A stretch of 64,000 nt of DNA. Source: Gemella sanguinis ATCC 700632. GTDB taxonomy: Bacteria > Bacillota > Bacilli > Staphylococcales > Gemellaceae. Each line of letters begins with the position of its first letter. The first letter of the stretch is position 1. The notes beneath the pieces are model-generated. The model saw only the letters and a list, made by a program, of their open reading frames with translations. It was not told the DNA's origin and ran no database searches. Where the stretch lies: the NCBI RefSeq assembly GCF_000701685.1, contig NZ_JNJO01000004.1, forward strand, positions 28,000 through 91,999. Reading direction: 5' to 3'. Below, in pieces: positions 27,588 through 38,434 of this stretch. Position numbers and translations under genes: made by a program.

Positions 27588-28685
27588 GTGAATAATAATA
27601 TTGATGAAAAAGAAGCGGAACTAAGACATAACTATAGAATTGCAAGAGCATTACTAAATAAATTATATTTTAATATTAATGATTTAAAAACATGGCAAGA
27701 GCTTTTTGATTTGGTAAAAAAGAATCCTGAGATTGATGATGATTTTTGGTGGGAACTTTGTAAATTAGATTTTACTAAAATTAAATATTTTCCAATAAAG
27801 TCTTTATTAGCAGGAATGTTAAACTTAAAAAAAGATGATCCTAATATATCTAAAATATTTGATTATATATATTTTGAGAATACAGTATATTTGGAAAAAT
27901 ACGAGGAAAGAGTAAAGAATAATAGAATACCTACTTTTATTATTTATATGGCAGGTATGTTTGGAGTTGCTTTTTTTAATGCAGTTAATTTTTTATTATT
28001 GTTTTACGCGCCTTTAAATTTTAAAGAAATACTTTTTAATTTAATTGTGGGATGTTATCTAAGTGGTCTTGTTTATGAAATAATAGAGAGACAAGATCTG
28101 TTTAAATGGGAGATACCATATTTTGAAAATAGTAAGTTCTTAATGTATAAGTGGGCATATATACCAATTATTATATTTTATTTATATATGAATATTTTAT
28201 CACTGTATACACAAGGAGCGTATTATAATATTGAATACAAATATAAAATATTTTTAACTGTATATGTTGTAGCTTTATTTGTATGTAATTCATTATTTAA
28301 ATTAGTAAATTATAGTGGTTTTGTTTATAAATTTTATGTAGGTTTATTTAAAATAATACTAACTTTAATTTGGCTTTCACTTATATCTGCTTATTTATTT
28401 GTAAATATAAATTATATTTCTTTATTACTTATTATAGTAACAATAATTATTTTTATTTGTTTTAGATCATTAAAAAAAGTTACTATTGGTAGGAATTTAA
28501 AATTATTATTATATCCAATGACATTTTTTTATTTAACTTACATGATAGTCTTATTTGCTATTTCTTTAGATTTTATTACTACTAACTATAATATAATGGG
28601 ATCATTTAGTATATTGTTATACATTTCCGGTGCTTTAGCAGTAGTAATAAGAATTTTCTCAAGTAAAAGTTCAGTGGAATTCTAA
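27588..28685 (+). CDS. Unknown protein with about eight membrane segments
   Basis: A 365-residue protein that I do not recognise. Residues 1 to about 112 are soluble and charged, rich in Trp and Asp (DDDFWWELCKLDF), with a helical repeat look. From about 115 to 358 there are roughly eight hydrophobic segments, and the C-terminus is short. No enzyme or transporter motif is seen. The GTG start at 27588 follows AGAGAGG. It is the last gene of the tsaE operon, directly behind the phosphotransferase-like gene, and a terminator follows, so these two may act together. Confidence 0.75.
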   Translation: MNNNIDEKEAELRHNYRIARALLNKLYFNINDLKTWQELFDLVKKNPEIDDDFWWELCKLDFTKIKYFPIKSLLAGMLNLKKDDPNISKIFDYIYFENTVYLEKYEERVKNNRIPTFIIYMAGMFGVAFFNAVNFLLLFYAPLNFKEILFNLIVGCYLSGLVYEIIERQDLFKWEIPYFENSKFLMYKWAYIPIIIFYLYMNILSLYTQGAYYNIEYKYKIFLTVYVVALFVCNSLFKLVNYSGFVYKFYVGLFKIILTLIWLSLISAYLFVNINYISLLLIIVTIIIFICFRSLKKVTIGRNLKLLLYPMTFFYLTYMIVLFAISLDFITTNYNIMGSFSILLYISGALAVVIRIFSSKSSVEF

Positions 28686-28695
28686 ATTATAAATT

Positions 28696-28733
28696 AATCC
28701 TTCTCTTAAATAATAAGGGAGGGATTATTTTTT
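28696..28733 (+). terminator. Terminator of the tsaE operon
   Basis: A 13-bp stem with two G-U pairs (28696-28708 with 28714-28726) followed by a T-run. Confidence 0.88.
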
Positions 28734-28822
28734 AGTTTAAGTAAAAATATTTAGTATTTATAGCTGAAAATTAGAGTGAATTGAAATATTTAATTGCTCT
28801 TCTAAAGTGTAATTGATTTAAT

Positions 28823-28850
28823 TTGACCTTTATTTATGATAAAATATAGT
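28823..28850 (+). promoter_or_regulatory. Promoter of the desulfurase-mnmA operon
   Basis: TTGACC (28823-28828), a 16-bp spacer and TATAGT (28845-28850). Confidence 0.55.
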
Positions 28851-28874
28851 AGATTAAAAATAGGAGGCGATGTT

Positions 28875-31110
<2,236 letters not shown>

Positions 31111-31120
31111 GTAAAAAATA

Positions 31121-31162
31121 AAGGTTACACATCAAAGTATAAGTTATGTGTAGCCTTTTTAT
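31121..31162 (+). terminator. Terminator after mnmA
   Basis: A 12-bp stem with one wobble (31121-31132 with 31146-31157) and T-run. Confidence 0.88.
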
Positions 31163-31164
31163 TA

Positions 31165-31190
31165 TTCCTTAGTATACATAAACTAAGGAA
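31165..31190 (+). repeat. Perfect inverted repeat upstream of comEA
   Basis: TTCCTTAGT (31165-31173) and ACTAAGGAA (31182-31190) form a 9-bp perfect palindrome with an 8-base spacer and no T-run on either side. It lies just after the mnmA terminator and about 45 bases before a TGATATAAT extended -10 (TATAAT at 31237-31242). It could be an operator for the competence operon. Confidence 0.55.
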
Positions 31191-31265
31191 AATTAATAAT
31201 AATAAATTTCTAGTATAAATCTTATTTATTTAATGATATAATATAGTTATTAAGGGGGAATAAAT

Positions 31266-31910
31266 ATGAAAATAACTAAAGAGGATTTTGTTATTTTTAT
31301 TAAACAAAATATTAAAACTATATTTTTAGCATTAATTTGTAGTTTATTTATTGTTGGAGGAGTATATTACTTTTTCTTTTCTGGATCTAAAACAGAAGAT
31401 TATAGTGACGCTAATTTTTCTGCACAAAATTATCAAATCAATTCTGATAAAGATAAAAATGATAAGAAAGAATCTGGTGAAAAAGTTATTGTTGATGTAA
31501 AAGGAGCAGTTAAAAATCCTGGAGTTTACGAATCCACAAAAGATAAGAGAGTAAAAGATATAATTGAAGAAGCAGGCGGATTATTAGAGGATGCAGATAC
31601 TTCCAATATAAATTTAAGTGAAAAGCTTAAAGACCAAATGGTAGTTTATGTATTAAAAAATGGGGAGAAGCCTAAACAGATTATGAATTCATCAAGTTCT
31701 TCAAATGGATCTAATAGTGAGGTAATAAATATAAATACAGCTACTAAAGAACAACTTATGAAAATATCTGGTATTGGAAAAACAAAAGCTGAAGCAATTA
31801 TAGAATATAGAGAAAAAAATGGGGATTTTAAAAGTAAAGAAGATATAACAAAAGTTAAAGGAATAGGAAAGTCAACTTTTGAAAAAATAAAGGATAAGAT
31901 AGAGGTTTAA
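31266..31910 (+). CDS. comEA: Competence DNA receptor ComEA
   Basis: A 214-residue protein with one N-terminal membrane anchor (about residues 17-37), a charged linker, an SLBB-type domain beginning VDVKGAVKNPGVY (about 78), a Ser/Asn-rich spacer and a C-terminal helix-hairpin-helix domain (INTATKEQLMKISGIGKTKA). ComEA binds incoming DNA outside the membrane and passes it to ComEC. AAGGGGG precedes the ATG. First gene of comEA-comEB-comEC-holA, which suggests the organism has at least part of a natural-transformation system. Confidence 0.95.
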   Translation: MKITKEDFVIFIKQNIKTIFLALICSLFIVGGVYYFFFSGSKTEDYSDANFSAQNYQINSDKDKNDKKESGEKVIVDVKGAVKNPGVYESTKDKRVKDIIEEAGGLLEDADTSNINLSEKLKDQMVVYVLKNGEKPKQIMNSSSSSNGSNSEVININTATKEQLMKISGIGKTKAEAIIEYREKNGDFKSKEDITKVKGIGKSTFEKIKDKIEV

Positions 31911-31914
31911 TTGT

Positions 31915-32379
31915 ATGCAAAGAATTAGTTGGGATGAATACTTTATGGCACAAAGTCATTTACTATCGCTTAGATCAACGTGTAGTAGATTGTCTGTAGG
32001 TGCAACTATAGTTAAAGATAAGAGAATAATAGCGGGAGGCTATAATGGTTCAATTAAAGGCGATGAACATTGTATAGATGTTGGTTGCAAAGTTATAGAG
32101 GGACATTGTGTAAGAACGATTCATGCAGAAATTAATGCAATACTTCAATGTTCAAAATTTGGTGTTTGCACAGAAGGTGCAACTATTTATGTTACACATT
32201 TTCCATGTTTAAATTGTACCAAATCAATAATACAAGCTGGCATAAAGGAAATATGCTATGCTAATGATTACAGAAATAATGAATATGCTCAGGAGTTATT
32301 AGAAAAATCTGGTGTTGTAGTAAGAAAAGTAGACTACGATGTTAAAGCAGTAGTAGAAAGGTTATTAGATAATAATTAA
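31915..32379 (+). CDS. comEB: ComEB, dCMP deaminase family protein
   Basis: A 154-residue cytidine/deoxycytidylate deaminase. The zinc-binding residues are in HAEINAILQ and PCLNCTKSI. The early CSRLSVGATIVKDKRIIAGGYNG segment matches dCMP deaminases. It probably makes dUMP from dCMP; its competence role is unclear in other Bacilli. It starts 4 bases after comEA and ends 1 base before comEC. Confidence 0.95.
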   Translation: MQRISWDEYFMAQSHLLSLRSTCSRLSVGATIVKDKRIIAGGYNGSIKGDEHCIDVGCKVIEGHCVRTIHAEINAILQCSKFGVCTEGATIYVTHFPCLNCTKSIIQAGIKEICYANDYRNNEYAQELLEKSGVVVRKVDYDVKAVVERLLDNN

Positions 32380-32380
32380 A

Positions 32381-34291
32381 ATGTATTATTTACAATATTC
32401 ATTACTAGCATTGGGAGCGATATTATTAAATTTTAATTTGATAGTGTCGATGCTATGTATAATTATTTTTCTACTAATAACTTGGAAAAATAAAAATTTA
32501 AATGCTAGGAAAACTATTATTTGTATAATAGTATTCTTAGTATTTTTTATTAGGGGAGCATATATACAAAAAAATAATACTACTAAACTTATGAATGTGG
32601 AGAATAAGGATGTAGTATTGAGGATTAACGACAGGGTAGATATAAATGGTAATTATTTGAGGGGAGTAGGCTATATTAATAATGAAAAAGTATTAATTAG
32701 CTATACTTTACAAAATGAAGATGAAAAAGTCTTTTTTAAAAAGAAATTTTATGGCGGGAAAGTCTTTGCTAATGTTAACATAGAAGAATTAAAAGAAAAG
32801 ACTAATTTTTATTCTTTTGATTATAAGAAATATAACGAAAACAGGGGAGTTTTTAAACAGGTTAAGTTGAATCAGATAAAAAATATAAAAAGTGAAGATT
32901 CTATAGTTGGTAAAATTAAAAGTATACGTGCAAAAATGAGCTTAAAAATTAGTAATGAGATTACTTTCGATAAAAGTGGTTATTTTGAAGCATTAATATT
33001 GGGAGATAAAAACTATTTGCAAAGAGAAGACATTAATTCATTTAAAAACTTAGGAATAAGTCATCTTTTAGCGATATCAGGCCTGCATCTAGGACTGTTA
33101 ATATCAATAATTTATTATATATTACAGAAATTAAACTTTAGCAGTAATTTAATAGAAAATATTATTATAATAATACTACCTTGTTATATGGTGATAAGTG
33201 GGTTTAGTCCATCGGTTGTTAGGGCAGGATTAATGATAATAGTATATCTAATTTTAAGAAGGAAAAATATAGCGAATATAGATAGTTTACTCATCACATT
33301 TTTAATAATGACAATCATTAATCCACTGTATATTTTTGATATAGGATTTGAATTATCTTTCTTTATTACTTTTAGTTTATTGATGTCGGCAGAATATATA
33401 AAAAAATCTAAAAATAAATTACAAAGTAGTTTAATGATAAGTGTAATTTCTTTTTTAGCAAGTATGCCGATTTTAATAAGTAATTTTTATACTGTGCCTT
33501 ATATCTCAGTACTAAGTAATATAATATTAGTTCCTATATTTAGTATTATAATATTTCCATTGGTTGTTTGTAGCTATATAGTATTTTTATTAAGTACAAC
33601 TATATTTAGTATTCTTTGCAAACCATTATTAAATATAGTATTCTATATTTTCGATGAGATACAAAGTATATTACTTAGAGTACAGCCTATAAGAATAGGG
33701 AAGCAAAATATTTACGTAATTATTGCTATTTACTTAATTATACTTTTTATTTTAATATGTCTTAATAAGAATAAATATAAAGTTTCATTATGTTGCCTTG
33801 CTACTATAGTTAGTTTCTTAGCTGTAAATAATACATTTAATTCTTCAAAAGATCTTTTCGAAAAGTTGGAGGTAGGGAAATCTCAAGTTTACTATTTGAA
33901 AGAAAATGGTGTGACTACATTAATTAATACTTCAAATAATTTAGAGAATTTTTATTCTGATTTTAGAAAAAAAGATAGAGTATATGATATAATAAACGAA
34001 TATGATTCATTATTAAATTATGAAGGAAGAAACAAAATAGATTATTTGATCTTAACATCTACAAAAAAGGGTGAAATTGGATTTGCCGAAACACTAATTG
34101 GTAAAGGAATAATTAAAAAGGTAGTTATTTTAGATATACATAAAGAAAAATTCAATGATTTAATTAATTTAGCAAAATTTAAGAATATAGATGTATTAGT
34201 ATTAAAAGAAAATAATGAGTTGATAAAGTCTATTTATTATTATAATAAAATAATAAAAATAAAAGATATTGAGATAGAGGTAGTTGATTGA
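32381..34291 (+). CDS. comEC: Competence membrane channel ComEC, C-terminus degenerate
   Basis: A 636-residue polytopic protein. An N-terminal hydrophobic and OB-like region is followed by the ComEC/Rec2 core with HLLAISGLHLGLL (about 228) and many membrane segments to about 470. It forms the DNA uptake channel. The C-terminal part (about 495-636) aligns in position with the metallo-beta-lactamase-like domain of longer ComEC proteins, but the usual HxHxDH motif is missing and the entry motif VGQGD is VGKSQ. It is much shorter than B. subtilis ComEC (about 776). No clear SD; translation is likely coupled to comEB. Confidence 0.93.
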   Translation: MYYLQYSLLALGAILLNFNLIVSMLCIIIFLLITWKNKNLNARKTIICIIVFLVFFIRGAYIQKNNTTKLMNVENKDVVLRINDRVDINGNYLRGVGYINNEKVLISYTLQNEDEKVFFKKKFYGGKVFANVNIEELKEKTNFYSFDYKKYNENRGVFKQVKLNQIKNIKSEDSIVGKIKSIRAKMSLKISNEITFDKSGYFEALILGDKNYLQREDINSFKNLGISHLLAISGLHLGLLISIIYYILQKLNFSSNLIENIIIIILPCYMVISGFSPSVVRAGLMIIVYLILRRKNIANIDSLLITFLIMTIINPLYIFDIGFELSFFITFSLLMSAEYIKKSKNKLQSSLMISVISFLASMPILISNFYTVPYISVLSNIILVPIFSIIIFPLVVCSYIVFLLSTTIFSILCKPLLNIVFYIFDEIQSILLRVQPIRIGKQNIYVIIAIYLIILFILICLNKNKYKVSLCCLATIVSFLAVNNTFNSSKDLFEKLEVGKSQVYYLKENGVTTLINTSNNLENFYSDFRKKDRVYDIINEYDSLLNYEGRNKIDYLILTSTKKGEIGFAETLIGKGIIKKVVILDIHKEKFNDLINLAKFKNIDVLVLKENNELIKSIYYYNKIIKIKDIEIEVVD

Positions 34292-35271
34292 TGAAAAATA
34301 TCTATATAGTTTATGGAGAAAATTTTGAAGCTATAAATGATTTTGAAAAAAAAGTTGCTCAAAACTATTTAAAAACATTAGATGAATTTAATTATATAAA
34401 GCTTAATATGAATGATACTACAATAGAAAATTTGGTCTATGAATGTCGTAGCAGTGGCCTTTTTGGAAATGAAAAAGTAGTAGTAGCTGAGAATTGTAAT
34501 TTCTTATTAGCGAAACCTAAAAAATTAAAAGTAGATCATAATATTGAAGTATTAAGTAATTACTTAGAAAATATAAGTGGTGAAGTGATACTGATATTAA
34601 AATCTAACGAAAAAATTGATAGTAGAAAGAAAATAGTAAAAAAAATAAAAGAAATAGGGGAAATAAAGGAATTTTCAAATTTTAATGAAACTCAAATAGC
34701 GGATTATATTGTTGAAGCGGTAAAAGAAAAGAATTTGAAAATATCTAAAGAAAATGCACAATTTTTAGTTAATTATACTCGACTAGATTTTGCTAATATT
34801 AAACGAGAAATAGAAAAACTAGTACTATATTGTCAGGGAAAAAGTGTTATAGAAAGAAATGATATAGAGTTATTAGCAGTTAGAAGTTTAGAATATGATG
34901 TTTTTAGTCTAACAAATGAACTATTCTCTAGAAATTATATTAAGTTAAGAGAAGTGTATAATTCACTGGTACTAAAAAAAGAAGAGCCAATTTTTCTTTT
35001 ATCATTAATAAGTGGTCAACTTAGACTTTACTACAAGGTGAAAGTACTTTTAGATGAGCATTATTCTCAAAAACAAATAGCAAAAGAGCTAGGAATACAT
35101 CCATATAGAGTTCAATTGGCTGCACAAGGAATTAGGAATTATAGTATAGAGAAAATTATGAGGTGTCTTATATTGGCAGCAGACTATGATAAATTATTAA
35201 AGTCATCATATATGAATAAATATATTATTTTAGATTTATTTATAAATAAATTAATAGATGAACTGAAATAA
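34291..35271 (+). CDS. holA: DNA polymerase III delta subunit
   Basis: A 326-residue clamp-loader subunit. The N-terminal IYIVYGENFEAI is the degenerate P-loop region of HolA, and the C-terminal RLYYKVKVL and KQIAKELGIHPYRVQ segments are typical. It opens the beta clamp within the clamp loader. ATG 34291 is used (a TTG at 34288 is possible); it overlaps the comEC stop as TGATG, with AGAGG upstream. Last gene of the comE operon, a common arrangement in Bacilli. Confidence 0.94.
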   Translation: MKNIYIVYGENFEAINDFEKKVAQNYLKTLDEFNYIKLNMNDTTIENLVYECRSSGLFGNEKVVVAENCNFLLAKPKKLKVDHNIEVLSNYLENISGEVILILKSNEKIDSRKKIVKKIKEIGEIKEFSNFNETQIADYIVEAVKEKNLKISKENAQFLVNYTRLDFANIKREIEKLVLYCQGKSVIERNDIELLAVRSLEYDVFSLTNELFSRNYIKLREVYNSLVLKKEEPIFLLSLISGQLRLYYKVKVLLDEHYSQKQIAKELGIHPYRVQLAAQGIRNYSIEKIMRCLILAADYDKLLKSSYMNKYIILDLFINKLIDELK

Positions 35272-35308
35272 AGTATTTTGTTGAAACAATAGAATAAATA
35301 GTGTATTT

Positions 35309-35348
35309 AATACCTTTAGCATATTAATATTATGTTAAAGGTATTTTT
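35309..35348 (+). terminator. Terminator of the comE-holA operon
   Basis: A 10-bp perfect stem (35309-35318 with 35336-35345) with T-rich tail and a long loop. Confidence 0.75.
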
Positions 35349-35426
35349 ATATGTAAATATTTCTTGTGAATTTTTTAAATATATTTTAGAAATAGTAGAA
35401 AATATATTTATTATAAATCAATAAAA

Positions 35427-35435
35427 TGTTATAAT
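35427..35435 (+). promoter_or_regulatory. Extended -10 of the metI-like operon
   Basis: TGT followed by TATAAT (35430-35435), about 60 bases before the start. No S-box or T-box core was seen in 35272-35496. Confidence 0.5.
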
Positions 35436-35496
35436 GTATAGTAAATATAATGCACTATTATAATAATATTTATAACAGAAAAGAGGATTGGTATTA

Positions 35497-36582
35497 GTGA
35501 AACAAATTGAAACAAAATTAGCTCAGTTAGGTAATAGAAAAGATAAGGTTACAGGTGCCGTAGTTACCCCTATTTATTTATCAGCTGCTTATGCGCATCC
35601 TGGTTTAGGAGAAAGTACAGGTTTTGATTATACAAGAACAAAAAATCCTACGCGTACAATTTTAGAAGAAGGGTTATGTGAATTAGAAGAAGGATGCTGT
35701 GCTATTGCAACTAGTTCAGGTATGAGTGCTATTCAGTTAGTATTTGAGCTTTTTGATCTTAACAGTGAATTTTTAGTGTCACGAGATTTATATGGTGGAA
35801 GTTTTAGATATTTTGATGAGTTGGAAAGAAAAGGCCAACAAAATTTTGTTTACTTTACAGATGAAAATGATTTAGAGAATAAAGTTACTGAAAAAACTAC
35901 GGCGATATATATTGAAACGCCTACTAATCCGCTTATGCAAGAGGTAAGTATTGAGAGGATTTCTAAAATTGCAAAATCTAAAGGTGCATTATTAATAGTA
36001 GATAATACATTATTAACACCATTAAGACAAAAGCCTTTGACTTTAGGTGCAGATATTATTATTCATTCAGGTACGAAATATTTAACAGGACATAATGATA
36101 TATTAGCAGGTGTAGTCGTAACTAATGATGAAAAAATAGGAGAAAGACTTGCTTGGTTATCAAATACAACAGGCGCTGTATTGTCAGCATTCGATAGTTG
36201 GTTATTTATTAGAAGTTTAAAAACTTTACCTTTACGTTTTAATCAACAAGAAAAGAATGCTAAACGATTAGCTGAAACTCTGAAATCACATCCAAATGTA
36301 AAAGAAGTCCTTTACCCTAATAAAGGAGCAATGTTAAGCTTTAAATTAGTTGATGCTAGTAAAGTAGATAAATTTTTACGTTCTTTAAAAGTTGCTACTT
36401 TTGCTGAAAGTCTTGGAGGTGTTGAAACGTTAGTAACGTATCCAACAACGCAAACACATTTTGATATTCCAGAAGATTTAAGATTATCATATGGATTAAC
36501 TCCAGATTTATTAAGGATATCTGTAGGTATAGAAAGTGTTGATGACTTAATTGAAGATTTTAAAAATGCACTTGATTCATAA
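35497..36582 (+). CDS. metI: Cystathionine gamma-synthase/O-acetylhomoserine thiolyase, MetI-like
   Basis: A 361-residue gamma-family PLP enzyme. QIETKLAQLGNRKDKVTG and the GESTGFDYTRTKNPTR segment closely resemble B. subtilis MetI. The PLP lysine is in HSGTKYLTGH (near 194). It joins an activated homoserine to cysteine or sulfide in methionine synthesis. GTG 35497 is chosen because AGAGGA ends 9 bases before it; the TTG at 35488 is too close. It is followed after 21 bases by a PatB/MalY-type lyase gene, so the pair can run transsulfuration from cysteine to homocysteine. Confidence 0.9.
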   Translation: MKQIETKLAQLGNRKDKVTGAVVTPIYLSAAYAHPGLGESTGFDYTRTKNPTRTILEEGLCELEEGCCAIATSSGMSAIQLVFELFDLNSEFLVSRDLYGGSFRYFDELERKGQQNFVYFTDENDLENKVTEKTTAIYIETPTNPLMQEVSIERISKIAKSKGALLIVDNTLLTPLRQKPLTLGADIIIHSGTKYLTGHNDILAGVVVTNDEKIGERLAWLSNTTGAVLSAFDSWLFIRSLKTLPLRFNQQEKNAKRLAETLKSHPNVKEVLYPNKGAMLSFKLVDASKVDKFLRSLKVATFAESLGGVETLVTYPTTQTHFDIPEDLRLSYGLTPDLLRISVGIESVDDLIEDFKNALDS

Positions 36583-36603
36583 ATGATAAAAGGAGATAAT
36601 AAG

Positions 36604-37779
36604 ATGAGTATAGTAGAACAATTTGTTGATAAATATTATGTTGAAAGAAGAAACACTAATTGTTTAAAATGGGACGCTTTGGAAGAACGTTTTGGGGATA
36701 AAGATTTATTAGCATTATGGGTTGCTGATATGGAATTTAAAACCCCTGATAGTATAAGAGAAGCATTGAAAGAAAGGGTTGAGCATGGAGTATTTGGTTA
36801 TACTAAACTCCCTGAAAGTTATTATAATGAATATAAAAAGTGGCATAAAGAAAACTTTAATACTTCGGTAGAAAAAGAATGGATAAGATTTGCTCCTGGA
36901 ATTGTTCAAGCTATATTGTGGGTTATCCATGCATATACAGACGCTAATGATTCTATTGTTATTATGCCACCTGTGTACTATCCATTTGCAAATTCTATAA
37001 GAAATAGTGGAAGAAAGTTAGTAGAGTCTCCATTAATAGAGAAAGATAAAAAATTTGAAATAGATTTTGATACTTTTGAGAAAGTAATAAAAGAGAATAA
37101 TGTAAAATTATATATTCATTGTTCACCACATAATCCTGTAGGAAGAGTATGGACAAGAGAAGAACAGGAAAAAGTTTTAGAAATTTGTAGAGAAAATAAT
37201 GTATTAGTACTTTCAGATGAAATACACCAAGATTTTGTTTATAATAATAATCAAATATCTGCACTATGCGTAAAAGAAGGAAAATATCATGATATGTTAA
37301 TAGTTGCTAATTCAGGATCAAAAACTTTTAATTTGGCTACTCTAACACATTCGACATTATTAATACCTAATGATAAAGTAAGAGCAAAATTTGATGAATT
37401 TAGTAAAAAGAATCTGGGAGCAGAACCCAGCTTATTTGGTCAATTAGCATTAGAAGCAGGTTATAAAGGTGGAAAAGAGTGGCTAACAGGATTAAAAGAA
37501 GTTGTAAAATATAATTATAATATTTTAAATGAAACTTTAGCTACTGAATTACCGGAAGTGAAAGTTTATCCACTTGAGGGAACTTATTTAGTATTTATTA
37601 ATATTGAAGCAATACTAAAAGGTAGAACAACTAAGCAATTTATTCAAGATGAATGTGGTTTAGCTATTGATTTTGGACACTGGTTTGGAAAAGGTTATGA
37701 GAATTATATTCGTATTAATCTAGCTACAAGCCCTGAAAATATTAAAGAAGCAGTAAAAAGAATAGTAGAGAATGCTTAA
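36604..37779 (+). CDS. PatB/MalY-type cystathionine beta-lyase (aminotransferase fold)
   Basis: A 391-residue fold-type I PLP enzyme of the class I/II aminotransferase family. LLALWVADMEFKTP is the opening signature of the MalY/PatB group, the PLP lysine is in NSGSKTFNLA (near 240), and SDEIHQDFVY is conserved. These enzymes cleave C-S bonds, giving homocysteine from cystathionine or H2S from cysteine. The context after a MetI-like gene favours methionine synthesis. ATG 36604 follows AAAGGAG; the ATG at 36583 is upstream of that SD. Confidence 0.9.
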   Translation: MSIVEQFVDKYYVERRNTNCLKWDALEERFGDKDLLALWVADMEFKTPDSIREALKERVEHGVFGYTKLPESYYNEYKKWHKENFNTSVEKEWIRFAPGIVQAILWVIHAYTDANDSIVIMPPVYYPFANSIRNSGRKLVESPLIEKDKKFEIDFDTFEKVIKENNVKLYIHCSPHNPVGRVWTREEQEKVLEICRENNVLVLSDEIHQDFVYNNNQISALCVKEGKYHDMLIVANSGSKTFNLATLTHSTLLIPNDKVRAKFDEFSKKNLGAEPSLFGQLALEAGYKGGKEWLTGLKEVVKYNYNILNETLATELPEVKVYPLEGTYLVFINIEAILKGRTTKQFIQDECGLAIDFGHWFGKGYENYIRINLATSPENIKEAVKRIVENA

Positions 37780-37798
37780 TATAATTAAGGTAAATTTG

Positions 37799-37827
37799 AA
37801 GATCAATCGTAATGATTGATCTTTCTT
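37799..37827 (+). terminator. Terminator after the transsulfuration operon
   Basis: A 10-bp perfect stem (AAGATCAATC with GATTGATCTT) with a short T-rich tail. Confidence 0.75.
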
Positions 37828-37842
37828 TATATATATTTCTTC

Positions 37843-37873
37843 AAAAAAAAACTACTCAAATTAGAGTAGTTTT
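37843..37873 (-). terminator. Terminator of rpsT
   Basis: On the - strand, a 9-bp perfect stem (AAACTACTC with GAGTAGTTT) followed by an eight-T run (the A-run at 37843-37850 of the + strand). Confidence 0.9.
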
Positions 37874-37877
37874 AAAA

Positions 37878-38120
37878 TTATTTAGCTAGGTTTGATTTGT
37901 ATCTAGCAGCTGCATTTTTGTGGATTAAGTTTGTTTTAGCAGCTTTATCGATTTTTTTGTAAGCAAGGTTTACTAACTCTGCAGCGTTAGCAGCACCTTC
38001 AGTTTTAGCTAATTTAGCTTTTTTAATAGCTGTACGCATTTCAGATTTTTTAGCTGTGTTAGCAGCATTTGTTTTAGCATCTTTTCTTACGCTTAATACT
38101 GATGATTTAATGTTTGGCAT
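37878..38120 (-). CDS. rpsT: 30S ribosomal protein S20
   Basis: An 80-residue basic, Ala/Lys-rich helical protein beginning MPNIKSSVLSV, typical of S20, a 16S rRNA 5'-domain binder. ATG at 38120 is chosen because AGGAGGTG sits upstream on the - strand; a GTG at 38129 lies inside that SD. It has its own promoter and terminator and faces queT divergently. S20 often stands alone in Bacilli. Confidence 0.97.
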   Translation of the reverse strand: MPNIKSSVLSVRKDAKTNAANTAKKSEMRTAIKKAKLAKTEGAANAAELVNLAYKKIDKAAKTNLIHKNAAARYKSNLAK

Positions 38121-38217
38121 TCGATTCACCTCCTGATATATTATTTTTATTACTAAGAAATATTAATTAATATTCTTAATTACTATGAATTAAGTGTTGT
38201 TAAAATACAACTACCTC

Positions 38218-38246
38218 ATTTTAACACAATAAAAAGCTAATTGCAA
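38218..38246 (-). promoter_or_regulatory. rpsT promoter
   Basis: On the - strand, TTGCAA (38241-38246), a 17-bp spacer and TAAAAT (38218-38223) with a TGT extended -10. The leader would be about 90 nt. Confidence 0.65.
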
Positions 38247-38298
38247 GGTGTTTTTAAAAAAACATTTAAATAACTCTTTATAATTTGTTATTTTTGTG

Positions 38299-38328
38299 TT
38301 GACTATTAAGTGGCAAGTATGATAGTAT
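38299..38328 (+). promoter_or_regulatory. Possible upstream queT promoter
   Basis: TTGACT (38299-38304), 18-bp spacer, TAGTAT (38323-38328) with TGA extended -10. A second TATAAT at 38385-38390 would start RNA almost exactly at the riboswitch, so either may be the true promoter. Confidence 0.45.
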
Positions 38329-38397
38329 ATAGAACGTTGATATTTAATTTCATAACATTGAGATTATTTGTCTTCTGACTTTATTATAATAAAAAAA

Positions 38398-38431
38398 AGA
38401 TGTTTGAGAGATCCATCTATAAAAAAAACTG
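38398..38431 (+). promoter_or_regulatory. preQ1-I riboswitch aptamer
   Basis: P1 is AGATG (38398-38402) with CATCT (38414-38418). An 11-base loop ends in C413, the expected ligand-pairing cytosine, and the A-rich tail ATAAAAAAAACTG follows. This closely parallels the B. subtilis queC aptamer with its ATAAAAAACTAA tail. It precedes queT, whose family is often preQ1-controlled. Confidence 0.75.
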
Positions 38432-38434
38432 CTT

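Noticed and set aside
38299-38330. TATGAT and GATAGT as alternative -10 boxes for queT
   Set aside because: Spacer lengths of 13 or 16 fit worse than TAGTAT at 18 with an extended -10, and the 38385 TATAAT is a rival.
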